Part shown: positions 8,571 to 16,365 of the stretch, one piece after another | Layout: the number at the start of each line of letters is the position of its first letter | How positions within the stretch are numbered: position 1 is the first letter of the stretch | Assembly (NCBI GenBank): GCA_945862065.1 | Contig: CAMAWT010000009.1 | Location: forward strand, 56,408 to 120,407 | Source: Flavobacterium psychrophilum | GTDB lineage: Bacteria > Bacteroidota > Bacteroidia > Flavobacteriales > Flavobacteriaceae | Direction: 5' to 3' | Length of the DNA: 64,000 nucleotides | The notes under the pieces: model-generated | What the model was told of the DNA's origin: nothing | Databases searched by the model: none | The model's input: the letters and a program-made list of their open reading frames with translations, nothing else | Position numbers and translations under genes: made by a program

Positions 8571-8768
8571 TTATTTCTTTGATTTAGTAGTTCTAGCTTT
8601 ACGAATAGTAAACCCTTTTATTTTCGTTTCAATAATACCGCTTTGATAAGTTTTGGACTCAAAAACAATGTCTTTTTCAAGTTTACCCAAATCGTCTGTT
8701 GGGTATAGCCATGTGTTTTTGGGTGTTTCTATCGGTTCGTTGGTTTGTTCTAGGATTTCTTTTTCCAT
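8571..8768 (-). CDS. Hypothetical protein, 65 residues
   Basis: I do not recognise this small protein. It has an acidic N-terminal half (MEKEILEQTNEPIETPKN), a middle with alternating hydrophobic residues (DIVFESKTYQSGIIETKIKGF) and a basic tail (RKARTTKSKK). There is no signal peptide or membrane segment. A TAnnTTTG motif at 8838-8845 in the right orientation supports it being a real gene. Confidence 0.6.
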   Translation of the reverse strand: MEKEILEQTNEPIETPKNTWLYPTDDLGKLEKDIVFESKTYQSGIIETKIKGFTIRKARTTKSKK

Positions 8769-8837
8769 GATTGTGGTGGTTATAAATGATAGTATTTTTA
8801 AAAATTTCTAGTATGTTGAAAAGTACAATAGCGAATG

Positions 8838-8845
8838 CAAAATTA
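8838..8845 (-). promoter_or_regulatory. -7 promoter element for the 65-residue protein
   Basis: TAATTTTG on the minus strand lies about 70 bp before the start codon at 8768. Confidence 0.5.
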
Positions 8846-8909
8846 CATAAATATAATCTAATTATACTTATCGTTGTAACGTATAATCCTTTTGTAAAGA
8901 CGTAAACCC

Positions 8910-9040
8910 GCATGAGGGATGGAAGCGGCATCCTTTTTTGGGGCGGAGGTACGGAGCCGCAAAAAAGATATAGCGGACAGCCCGGTCCCGTTTTACGAAA
9001 ATGGTATGTTTGCCGTGAATTTGATAAACGGGACATGCCC
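8910..9040 (+). repeat. Structured repeat, copy A
   Basis: Outermost helix GCATG (8910-8914)/CATGC (9034-9038). Inner helix GGG/CCC (8916-8918, 8981-8983). Internal-loop strands ATGGAAGCGGC and ATAGCGGACAG. Then helix ATC(C)TTTTTTG (8930-8940) with CAAAAAAGAT (8960-8969), with a bulged C. A second hairpin GTCCCGTTT (8985-8993)/AAACGGGAC (9026-9034) follows. This copy lies between divergent genes. An open frame read through it on the minus strand (8683-9042) is not a credible protein. Confidence 0.8.
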
Positions 9041-9078
9041 AAATTGAAACAAAATAGTTTTTTTGAAAATAAATTGCT

Positions 9079-9086
9079 TACCTTTG
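9079..9086 (+). promoter_or_regulatory. -7 promoter element for the J-domain/KTSC gene
   Basis: TACCTTTG matches TAnnTTTG and lies about 85 bp before the ATG at 9171. Confidence 0.5.
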
Positions 9087-9170
9087 CAAAAAAATTAACA
9101 ATTTGAATTGTAATTGACTGTTATACAGCGCAATATCTGCAATTGGATTTGGTTTATTAAAAAATAACAC

Positions 9171-9626
9171 ATGAGCACTAAAAAGATTATTGAGTACAGA
9201 ACATTGTACAATAGTACGAAACAAACAACTTTGAAAGAGTTGAAAACGAAGTACAGAAATTTTATGAAAGATAATCACCCAGATACTTTGCTGGATGATG
9301 CTGCGAGAGCTATTGCTGAGGAGAAGAGTAAAACGATTATCACGGCGTATCATTTTTTGGTGAGTATTGCTCCTGAAACAATGGATAAGGACAAGGCGGA
9401 ATACACAAAAACGATTAGTGAATCGAATGTGGCTGATTATCATTTTGAGGACACGGTGTTGTATGTAACGTTTTTGGATGGAAACAAATATGAGTATTTT
9501 GGTGTGCCAAGAAGTGTGTATGTGAAAATGGTAAATGCGGAATCGCCTGCACGTTTTGCAAGAAGACACATTTTTAGTACGTATACCTACAGAAGCGCTG
9601 TGAAGCTTGTAGGTGCTGAAGAATAA
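9171..9626 (+). CDS. J-domain-like protein with C-terminal KTSC domain
   Basis: Residues about 5-65 look like a short DnaJ J domain: helix LKELKTKYRNFMKDN, the HPD motif at 36-38 and a following helix (AYHFLVSIAPE). Residues about 87-146 match a KTSC domain (YHFEDTVLYVTFLDGNKYEYFGVPRSVYVKM, then NAESPARFARRHI), named for its likeness to the C-terminus of lysyl-tRNA synthetase. If the HPD is functional, the protein could recruit DnaK to whatever the KTSC part binds. That is inference; no function is established. A promoter motif lies upstream. Confidence 0.75.
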   Translation: MSTKKIIEYRTLYNSTKQTTLKELKTKYRNFMKDNHPDTLLDDAARAIAEEKSKTIITAYHFLVSIAPETMDKDKAEYTKTISESNVADYHFEDTVLYVTFLDGNKYEYFGVPRSVYVKMVNAESPARFARRHIFSTYTYRSAVKLVGAEE

Positions 9627-9676
9627 TAGTATTTTAAATGATATTTAAATCCTTTTCTTTTGAATGGGATTTTTTT

Positions 9677-9684
9677 TATATTTG
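9677..9684 (+). promoter_or_regulatory. -7 promoter element of the DUF1761 gene
   Basis: TATATTTG fits TAnnTTTG. It lies 25 bp before ATG 9710 and inside the longer open frame that starts at 9638, so it argues for the downstream start. Confidence 0.65.
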
Positions 9685-9709
9685 CTTTTTGAATTTTAAA
9701 AAAATTGGT

Positions 9710-10192
9710 ATGGAAATTAATTTTTTAGCGCTTATTGTAGCATCTTTTACAACATTATTAATTGGGTTTGTCTATTATCACCCAAAGGTTTTCGGAACTA
9801 TTTGGATGCAAGAAGCGGGGTTGACTGATGAAGAACTGAAAAAAGGCAATATGTTGAAGATTTTTGGTTTGGTATTGATTTTTTCTTTTTTTATTGCTTT
9901 TATGATGCAAATGTTCACGATTCATCAATTTGGTGCTTTTGGTATGATTGGTGGCGATGAAAAGTTGGCAAAACCTTCATATTTTGCTTTTATGGAAGAT
10001 TATAGAAATGTTTTCCGCTCTTTTAAACACGGTGCTTTGCACGGTTTTATGACTGGATTGATGTTTGTTTTTCCGTTGCTTGGCATTAATGGTTTGTTTG
10101 AGCGCAAATCGTGGCGTTATATTTTGGTACATGCTGGATATTGGCTGATATCGTTAGCTATCATAGGCGGAATAGTTTGCGCTTGGAAATAA
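9710..10192 (+). CDS. DUF1761-family membrane protein
   Basis: This 160-residue integral membrane protein has four predicted spans (about 5-25, 49-70, 110-130, 139-159). The features that suggest DUF1761 are the early YYHPKVFGTIWMQEAGLTDEELKKG segment and the later HGALHGFMTGLMF. The family has no established function. The frame is open from 9638, but ATG 9710 gives a clean start (MEINFLALIVASF) and lies after the promoter motif. It is followed by an intrinsic terminator. Confidence 0.8.
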   Translation: MEINFLALIVASFTTLLIGFVYYHPKVFGTIWMQEAGLTDEELKKGNMLKIFGLVLIFSFFIAFMMQMFTIHQFGAFGMIGGDEKLAKPSYFAFMEDYRNVFRSFKHGALHGFMTGLMFVFPLLGINGLFERKSWRYILVHAGYWLISLAIIGGIVCAWK

Positions 10193-10215
10193 AGTAACGT
10201 TATTTTTATATAATT

Positions 10216-10242
10216 TGCCCTATTTTTGTAGGGCATTTTTTT
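10216..10242 (+). terminator. Terminator of the DUF1761 gene
   Basis: TGCCCTA (10216-10222) and TAGGGCA (10229-10235) form a 7-bp stem followed by TTTTTTT. Stem and loop together contain TATTTTTG (10221-10228), a match to the promoter motif for the next gene. Confidence 0.85.
10221..10228 (+). promoter_or_regulatory. Putative -7 element nested in a terminator loop
   Basis: TATTTTTG fits TAnnTTTG and lies 22 bp before the TTG start at 10250. T-rich loops can match by chance, so confidence is moderate. Confidence 0.4.
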
Positions 10243-10249
10243 ATTTCTT

Positions 10250-11398
10250 TTGAAAACAGAACTCACACATTTAATTTTTACTTCGGTTGAAGACATACCT
10301 TTTTCTTGGGATGCATTGGCAGTTGACACTGTTTTTTTGCAAAAAAAATATTTGAAAGTATTGGAGTTTTCAAAACCAGAAAACATGGAATGCTTTTTCA
10401 TTGGTTTTTATGAAAACGAACAACTTGTAGGAATAGCATTAGCCCAATTTTTAGACTCAAATAAATTGGTTTCTTTTGGGGAGCGAGACAAATTGTTTAA
10501 AAATACGGTTAGAAATTTTGTTTTTAAGAAATTTTGCTCCCATGTTTTGTTTATTGGCAATAATATGCTTACGGGTCAAAACGCCTTTCGGTTTCATCAA
10601 AACATTTCGTTGCCAAATCAAGTGAGAGCATTGCTGATGGCTTGTGAATCGTTGAAAAAACGATTTGAAAAAACGGGAAAGAAGATCCATATTGTTGGTT
10701 TTAAAGATTTTGAAAAAGAAGAAGCTGAAGAAATGGCTTTGGCGGGAATGCATTCTCATTATCAATTTTCGGCACAACCGAATATGGTTTTTGATATTAG
10801 AGAAGAATGGTATTCAGAGACTGATTATATCCAATCGTTATCAAAAAAATACCGAGATCAATATAAAAGAGCACGAAAAAAACTGGATGGCATTGAAAAA
10901 AGGAAATTGAATGTTGCAGAAATTATTTTAAACGAAATTACCATTCATGAATTGTATGAAATCGTGGCAAAAAATGCGCCGTTCAATACGTTCTTTTTAG
11001 CAAAAAATCATTTCAGAGTTTTGAAAGAACAATTGGGTCATGATTTTTTATTTTATGGTTACTTTCTTGATGAAAAATTAATAGGTTTTTCTACTTTAAT
11101 AAAAAACGGAAAAGTGATGGACACCTATTTTTTAGGTTATGATCCAAAAGTTCAAAAAGAGAAAATGCTTTATTTGAATATGTTATATGATATGGTTGCC
11201 TATTCTATAAACAAAGGTTTCAAAAAAATTGTTTTTGCCCGAACAGCTTTGGAAATTAAAAGTTCTATTGGGGCAAAAGCAGTTGACATGTTTGGTTTTG
11301 TGAAACATGAAACGAAAATTATTGACCATTGGATGGAACGCATTTTTAAATATTTGGAACCTGAAGCCAAATGGAACGAACGAAATCCGTTTAAATAA
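10250..11398 (+). CDS. GNAT/FemAB-like acyltransferase-fold protein
   Basis: This 382-residue soluble protein is not firmly recognised. A long helical stretch in the middle (about 180-220: YIQSLSKKYRDQYKRARKKLDGIEKR) and a C-terminal half with GFSTLIKNGKVMDTYFLGYDP and YLNMLYDMVAYSINKGFKKIVFARTALEIKSSIG resemble the GNAT superfamily members related to FemAB (Acetyltransf_6-like). No substrate can be named. The start is TTG at 10250; the next in-frame ATG (10385) would remove about 45 residues of similar composition. Confidence 0.6.
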   Translation: MKTELTHLIFTSVEDIPFSWDALAVDTVFLQKKYLKVLEFSKPENMECFFIGFYENEQLVGIALAQFLDSNKLVSFGERDKLFKNTVRNFVFKKFCSHVLFIGNNMLTGQNAFRFHQNISLPNQVRALLMACESLKKRFEKTGKKIHIVGFKDFEKEEAEEMALAGMHSHYQFSAQPNMVFDIREEWYSETDYIQSLSKKYRDQYKRARKKLDGIEKRKLNVAEIILNEITIHELYEIVAKNAPFNTFFLAKNHFRVLKEQLGHDFLFYGYFLDEKLIGFSTLIKNGKVMDTYFLGYDPKVQKEKMLYLNMLYDMVAYSINKGFKKIVFARTALEIKSSIGAKAVDMFGFVKHETKIIDHWMERIFKYLEPEAKWNERNPFK

Positions 11399-11414
11399 AT
11401 AAAAAACTTAAACA

Positions 11415-11458
11415 TTAAGAAATTAAGCTAATTAAGTCTTAATGAATCTTAATTTCTT
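11415..11458. repeat. Inverted repeat between convergent genes
   Basis: TAAGAAATTAAG (11415-11426) and CTTAATTTCTTA (11447-11458) form a 12-bp A/T stem with a 20-nt loop in the 142-bp gap. It may act as a weak bidirectional terminator, but it has no clear T run. Confidence 0.5.
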
Positions 11459-11540
11459 ACTGGTTTAGCCATAAATGCTTGCTTATTTGGCAAAAGTATT
11501 ATTTAATAATAGCCACTCATTTATTAGCAAAACCTACTAT

Positions 11541-13448
11541 TTACAACATATCTATTTCTTCCTGAACTATTCCCCAGTCTTCTATCAATTGGTCTAATTC
11601 TGTTTTTTTCTTATTGTAAGCTGTGAAAAAATGTGCGTCTTCAATATGCTTATCATAATTGGAAGCCAACGTTTTGTCATCAGCCTGAATGTCTTTTTCC
11701 AATTGCTGAATCTGACTTTCAATTTTACTCAATCTATTTTGTAGTGACTTTGATTTTTTCTGGTCTTCGTAGGATATTTTTTTCTCTTCTTTGGGAGCTT
11801 CTTTCTTTGTAACATCTTTCTTTTCTACTTCGCGCATGTTTTCTAAATTGCGTTGCTCCAAAAAGTAATTGATGTCTCCCAAGTATTCTTTTATTTTCTG
11901 ATCTTTAAATTCGTACACTAGATTCGACATACCTTGCAGAAAATCCCTGTCGTGTGAAACAAGCAGTAACGTTCCTTCATATTTTTGTAAAGCTGCTTTT
12001 AATACGTTTTTAGATTTTATATCCAAGTGATTCGTTGGCTCATCCATCACCAAAACATTGATGGGCTGCAACAACAACTTACACAATGCCAGACGGTTTC
12101 GCTCTCCTCCCGAAAGTACTTTCACTTTCTTTTCTACATCGTCGCCTCTAAAAAGGAACGAACCCAACATATCTCTAACTTTGGATCTGTTGGTATCTGT
12201 TGCAGCATCTTCCATGGTTTGTAAAAGGGTAATTTCTCCATCCAAATACTCGGCTTGGTTTTGAGCAAAATAGCCCACTTGCACATTGTGACCTAATTTT
12301 ATTTCACCTTTATATTCAAATTCATTCACAATAGCTTTAATAAACGTTGACTTTCCTTGTCCGTTTTGCCCCACAAAGGCAATTTTACTTCCTCTTTCAA
12401 CCAACAACGAAATATCTTTTAAAATGGTCTTGTCGCCATACGCTTTGGTCACTTCTTCGGCTTCAATCACCACACGACCCGGTACTTTAGAAACTGGAAA
12501 CGAAATGTTCATCACCGAATTATCGTCTTCATCTACTTCTATTCGTTCTACTTTATCCAGTTTTTTTATCAACGACTGCGCCATCGAAGCTTTAGACGCT
12601 TTAGCTCTAAATTTTTCAATAAGCTTTTCGGTTTCTTCAATTTTCTTTGCTTGATTTTTTTGAGTTGCCAGTTGCTTTTCGCGAATTTCATGTCGCAATT
12701 CTAAATATTCCGAATACGGTTTATTAAAATCATACGCCTTTCCTAACGAAATTTCAATGGTTCTATTAGTAACATTATCCAAAAACATCTTATCGTGCGA
12801 AACTATAACCACTACGCCAGGAAAATTTCTCAAAAACCCTTCCAACCAAATAATACTTTCAATATCCAAGTGGTTGGTTGGCTCATCCAAAAGCAAAATA
12901 TCATTCGACTGCAATAATAATTTTGCTAATTCAATTCGCATCCTCCAACCGCCCGAAAATGTATTGGTTTGGTTGTTAAAATCTTCTCGTTTAAAACCCA
13001 ATCCGAGCAAAATCTTTTCGGTGTCACCCACATAATTGTAGCCGCCAAGCAACTCAAAACGATGTGTGTTTTCTGATAAATCTTCAATAATTTGTGAATA
13101 TTCGTCGCTTTCATAATCGGTACGAGTAACCAACAAGTGATTTATTTGTTCTAACTTTTTTTCAACAATTTTAATATCTGTAAAAGCTTCATATGCTTCT
13201 TCAAGAACACTTCTCCCTTCTTCAAAATCAATATCCTGACGAAGAAAACCCATTCTAACTTCTTTCTCTGTAGCAATAACACCGCTATCAGGTTTAAAGT
13301 CGCCAGCCAATATTTTAAGCATTGTTGACTTACCCGCTCCATTTTTTCCGACAAGCCCTACTCTATCCCCAGATCCAAGCCGAAAAGTTACCTCTTCAAA
13401 AAGATACGAACCACCAAAAGAAACCGATAAATTATGAATATTTAGCAT
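11541..13448 (-). CDS. ABC-F family ATPase (Uup/Ettm-like)
   Basis: This 635-residue soluble protein has two ATP-binding cassettes and no membrane segment, the ABC-F layout. The first has Walker A GKNGAGKST, signature FSGGWRMRIELA and LLLDEPTNHLD. The second has GQNGQGKST, LSGGERNRLALCK and VMDEPTNHLD. A basic helical linker lies between them (about 240-300). The C-terminus (about 540-635) is a charged coiled coil, as in Uup. ABC-F proteins work on ribosomes or, for Uup, on DNA/ribosome intermediates. Its exact role here is unknown. Confidence 0.92.
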   Translation of the reverse strand: MLNIHNLSVSFGGSYLFEEVTFRLGSGDRVGLVGKNGAGKSTMLKILAGDFKPDSGVIATEKEVRMGFLRQDIDFEEGRSVLEEAYEAFTDIKIVEKKLEQINHLLVTRTDYESDEYSQIIEDLSENTHRFELLGGYNYVGDTEKILLGLGFKREDFNNQTNTFSGGWRMRIELAKLLLQSNDILLLDEPTNHLDIESIIWLEGFLRNFPGVVVIVSHDKMFLDNVTNRTIEISLGKAYDFNKPYSEYLELRHEIREKQLATQKNQAKKIEETEKLIEKFRAKASKASMAQSLIKKLDKVERIEVDEDDNSVMNISFPVSKVPGRVVIEAEEVTKAYGDKTILKDISLLVERGSKIAFVGQNGQGKSTFIKAIVNEFEYKGEIKLGHNVQVGYFAQNQAEYLDGEITLLQTMEDAATDTNRSKVRDMLGSFLFRGDDVEKKVKVLSGGERNRLALCKLLLQPINVLVMDEPTNHLDIKSKNVLKAALQKYEGTLLLVSHDRDFLQGMSNLVYEFKDQKIKEYLGDINYFLEQRNLENMREVEKKDVTKKEAPKEEKKISYEDQKKSKSLQNRLSKIESQIQQLEKDIQADDKTLASNYDKHIEDAHFFTAYNKKKTELDQLIEDWGIVQEEIDML

Positions 13449-13487
13449 AATGTGACTATTGTTACAAATTACATTCTCTCAAAGTGG

Positions 13488-13495
13488 TATCTTTG
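13488..13495 (+). promoter_or_regulatory. -7 promoter element of the DUF983 gene
   Basis: TATCTTTG matches TAnnTTTG and lies 16 bp before ATG 13512, inside the longer open frame from 13452. It supports the downstream start. Confidence 0.65.
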
Positions 13496-13511
13496 TAGAA
13501 AATTTTTGCAA

Positions 13512-13946
13512 ATGTTAAAAAAAGGATTCAAAATAAATAGCATTTTAACAGGAAGTTGTCCAAAATGCCATCAAGAAAGTATGTATGTCGTAAAAAACCC
13601 ATACAAATTGAGTACTTTATTCAAAATGCACGAAAAATGCAGCCACTGCAACCTCCATTATGAAATAGAACCCTCCTTTTTTTATGGCGCCATGTACACA
13701 AGTTATGGCATCACCATCGCCATTGGTGTCGCCATCTATGTCATTGCTCATGTCTTCTTGGGCGTTCCCATAAAACAATCATTTATTGCCATTGTAATTG
13801 GACTTATCGTTTTAATGCCCGTAACAGCTCGATTGGGCAGAAACAGCTACATCAACATGTTTATTTCCTACGATAAAAACTGGAAAGAAAATAAAAAGAA
13901 GGAAGCCCCCCAGCCCTCAAAGGGGGAGTTGTTGGAACGTGATTGA
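13512..13946 (+). CDS. DUF983-family membrane protein
   Basis: This 144-residue protein (start ATG 13512, MLKKGFKINS) has a zinc-ribbon-like CPKC...CSHC near the N-terminus and two membrane helices (about 60-80 and 84-104), then an NSYINMFISYDKNWKEN tail. This is the DUF983 pattern. Function is unknown. The last 14 residues (EAPQPSKGELLERD) are encoded by a G/C-rich palindromic repeat that occurs again at 52711-52747. The native stop was probably replaced when that repeat inserted. Confidence 0.82.
   Translation: MLKKGFKINSILTGSCPKCHQESMYVVKNPYKLSTLFKMHEKCSHCNLHYEIEPSFFYGAMYTSYGITIAIGVAIYVIAHVFLGVPIKQSFIAIVIGLIVLMPVTARLGRNSYINMFISYDKNWKENKKKEAPQPSKGELLERD
13904..13940 (+). repeat. 37-bp G/C-rich palindromic repeat, copy 1
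   Basis: The unit runs AAGCCCCCCAGCCCTCAAAG then GGGGAGTTGTTGGAACG; CCCCC and GGGGG can form a hairpin. It matches 33 of 37 bases of the reverse complement of 52711-52747. It overlaps the 3' end of the DUF983 gene. Confidence 0.85.
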
Positions 13947-14021
13947 GGTGGGATTGGATTGTGTATTTATTTCTTGGGTTACTTTTTTTAATAATTTAGT
14001 CCATTTTTAGAAATTTTTCAA

Positions 14022-14146
14022 CTGAAAACTAAACCGCGTTAGGGATAGAAGTGGAAATCCTTTTTTGGGGTGGGTGCGGGCTTTTTCTGCCCGTGCCGAC
14101 CCCAAAAAAGATTGGAACGGATAGCCCGACCCGGAGGGGAACGCCC
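14022..14146 (+). repeat. Structured repeat, copy B
   Basis: Helices: GCGTT (14036-14040)/AACGC (14140-14144); GGG/CCC; ATC(C)TTTTTTGGGG with CCCCAAAAAAGAT, bulged C kept. The apex is a long G/C stem (GCGGGC/GCCCGT). Internal-loop strands are ATAGAAGTGGAA and TTGGAACGGATAG. The second hairpin is reduced to CCC-GGA-GGG. It lies between convergent genes and is 121/125 identical to the reverse complement of 52526-52650. Confidence 0.85.
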
Positions 14147-14193
14147 TTGAAAACAAAAATAGTTTTACTAAATTTTAGTTTAAGACAATTATC

Positions 14194-15243
14194 CTAACCC
14201 ATAAAACCCTTAATTCTCTTGATGTCACAGTTTTTGTCTAAAGGGATGCCGGTTTCTATTGAATGAAACAAATCTCTAGCCATTGAAGGCGCCAGCATAA
14301 CCCCACGGGTCCCTAAACCATTTAAAATATGAACTCTAGAATGTAACGGATGCGTACCCACGAGAGGACGCCTGTCTTTAACAGTTGGTCGAACTCCTGC
14401 GCGGTGTTCTATAACTTCAAACGGACACGTAATTAAATCACGAATACCATCAATTAATTCATTTTTGCCTTCTTCAGTGAGAGCATCTGTTTTGTCATTC
14501 CAGTTGTAAGTTGCCCCTACCTTATATAAATCGTCACCCATTGGGACTATATAAATCCCCGATTTTACAATAACATCCAATTGCAACAAAGGTGCCTTAA
14601 TGATCAATATTTCGCCTTTAGTGCCATCCATAGGTAAATCTTTGAAAAAGGGGTTAGACAGCATCCCAAAGCCCTCTGCAAAGACGATGTGCCGGTAGGA
14701 ACAACCATCATATACAACACAATCCTCCCTAAACTCAATATCTGAATATACAAAAGTTGATTCTGAATAGAGTTTTTCGGATTTTAAAAACTGTTTGTAA
14801 GAATCTAAAAACAAAGAAGTATCGAGATAACCACAATGCAAAACTTCCCCAAATGAAAAAGGCGCTGGAATGAACTCCCATTTTGAAGCAATTAAATGGT
14901 TAGATAAAAAAGGGGAAAGTTCTAACTTATCAGAAGCTATAAACCAGTTATTCTGCTCCTCAACCGAATAAAATTTTCGCAAAAGCGGTAATTTAAAATC
15001 AAAATGAGATTGCAACTTAACTTCCAAATATTCATAAAAAAGAGCGGCATATTCCAATTGAGATTGGGCATTCCATACACTGTTGAATCTTTTTAATACA
15101 ACAGGGTTATACATTCCACCAGCAATCTTGGAAGAATTTTGTGAATTATTATTGATAACAGAAATCAATTTACCAGCACGCAAAGCAGTTTCTGCAAAAG
15201 AAATTCCTGCTAAACCACAACCAATAATTAAGTAATCTTTCAT
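14194..15243 (-). CDS. FAD-dependent oxidoreductase, DAO family
   Basis: This 349-residue protein starts with a Rossmann FAD-binding motif (IIGCGLAGISFAETAL, residues 6-21). Its C-terminus has HRAGVRPTVKDRRPLVGTHP and LNGLGTRGVMLAPSMAR, typical of the D-amino-acid-oxidase fold also found in MnmC and glycine oxidase. The substrate is unknown; there is no methyltransferase domain that would make it MnmC. It lies downstream of gldN on the same strand, but a terminator and a promoter motif (15339-15346) separate them. Confidence 0.82.
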   Translation of the reverse strand: MKDYLIIGCGLAGISFAETALRAGKLISVINNNSQNSSKIAGGMYNPVVLKRFNSVWNAQSQLEYAALFYEYLEVKLQSHFDFKLPLLRKFYSVEEQNNWFIASDKLELSPFLSNHLIASKWEFIPAPFSFGEVLHCGYLDTSLFLDSYKQFLKSEKLYSESTFVYSDIEFREDCVVYDGCSYRHIVFAEGFGMLSNPFFKDLPMDGTKGEILIIKAPLLQLDVIVKSGIYIVPMGDDLYKVGATYNWNDKTDALTEEGKNELIDGIRDLITCPFEVIEHRAGVRPTVKDRRPLVGTHPLHSRVHILNGLGTRGVMLAPSMARDLFHSIETGIPLDKNCDIKRIKGFMG

Positions 15244-15338
15244 AAATGTAAAATTTGTTTTTTAGCGGTCATGTATCTTATCGCTTTTATTTATTGGTGT
15301 TTGCAAAAAAACGAATATGTTTAAGCGATTTCATAAAA

Positions 15339-15346
15339 CAAAAGTA
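15339..15346 (-). promoter_or_regulatory. -7 promoter element of the DAO-family gene
   Basis: TACTTTTG on the minus strand fits TAnnTTTG. It lies about 95 bp before the start at 15243 and directly follows the gldN terminator. Confidence 0.5.
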
Positions 15347-15351
15347 AAAGA

Positions 15352-15378
15352 AAAAACTCTTACCAAATGGTAAGAGTT
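15352..15378 (-). terminator. Terminator of the gld operon
   Basis: ACTCTTACC (15356-15364) and GGTAAGAGT (15369-15377) pair perfectly around a 4-nt loop with A and T runs on both sides. It follows the gldN stop. Confidence 0.88.
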
Positions 15379-15403
15379 TTTATTATTTAAAGATTAGAAA
15401 GTA

Positions 15404-16318
15404 TTAATAATTCCACATATCTTGTTCAAAGCTACGTATTTTATCTTTTACTCTATCTGATTCTAATAATTGCATTTGAGCATTTTCTTTCATGTAATCT
15501 TCGATGGTTCTATCGCCAAATACATTTTCTTCTTTGTAAATAACACCACTAAATCTTCTTGAATTAAGTAGATGATCAAATGTAATAGGCATGGCAGAAT
15601 TTTTGTCATTAAAAGCCTTAGCATCATGTAAAACATTTCTTACTGAAGGGAAAAACACCCAAAATAATTCAATGGCATCATCATTACCTTTAGCCTTATC
15701 ACGAGCTTCAATGGCTACTGGACAAATTGCTAAAAGTCTGTATTTCAATTCACTTTGACGTGTGTCAAAATACCAATACCCTTTGATTTTGTATCCTACA
15801 ATGTCACTTGCATCTAATTCTGTTTTACTAATAAATTGAGGATCTAATTTTCTTTTACCAGATTTATAATCATCGTAATAGTTATTTAACTCATCTTTAC
15901 CAGCGTCAGTTGTATCTATGTAAATAAATACAGATTCCATATCTTTTACAGATTTTTTAGTATTGAAATAGTCATCACCATAAACCTCCGTAATTTTACC
16001 TGACTTTACGCCATTTAACAATACTTGAAATAAAGAACGTCTTTCTTTGCCAATGTTTGCGGTATCAACAGGATAATACAATGGAAAGTTAACTCTTTCA
16101 TCAAGATCGATTAATTCCCAAGTAGCTTTAGCCATAAACACATCACGATCGTGAACATATCCGTAAGGTAATGGCTTGTCATTATCTGAATTTAATTGAG
16201 CTGCTGTTTTTTTACCAATATCATTTGGTGTTTTAGCATTCAATAAATTTGACTGTGCGAAGGAACTAAAAGTTCCAATTACAGTTACAACAGCAAATAA
16301 AAAATTTCTTAATTTCAT
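15404..16318 (-). CDS. gldN: Gliding motility / type IX secretion protein GldN
   Basis: GldN is a periplasmic component of the type IX secretion system that forms the outer-membrane-associated ring with GldK. The 304-residue product has a signal peptide (MKLRNFLFAVVTVIGTFSSFAQ, about 1-22), the conserved PLPYGYVHDRDVFMAK stretch and the later VEARDKAKG-like and FWVFFPSVRNVLH segments. It is the last gene of gldKLMN, 47 bp after gldM, followed by a terminator. Confidence 0.95.
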   Translation of the reverse strand: MKLRNFLFAVVTVIGTFSSFAQSNLLNAKTPNDIGKKTAAQLNSDNDKPLPYGYVHDRDVFMAKATWELIDLDERVNFPLYYPVDTANIGKERRSLFQVLLNGVKSGKITEVYGDDYFNTKKSVKDMESVFIYIDTTDAGKDELNNYYDDYKSGKRKLDPQFISKTELDASDIVGYKIKGYWYFDTRQSELKYRLLAICPVAIEARDKAKGNDDAIELFWVFFPSVRNVLHDAKAFNDKNSAMPITFDHLLNSRRFSGVIYKEENVFGDRTIEDYMKENAQMQLLESDRVKDKIRSFEQDMWNY

Positions 16319-16365
16319 AATTATTTATGTGTTATTTAAATAGGAAAAACGCCTAAATTAAATTT

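Noticed and set aside
8683..9042. Open frame on the minus strand that could encode 119 residues
   Set aside because: It runs through structured repeat copy A and overlaps the 65-residue gene out of frame; its composition (SVPPPQKRMPLPS and similar) is that of a translated repeat.
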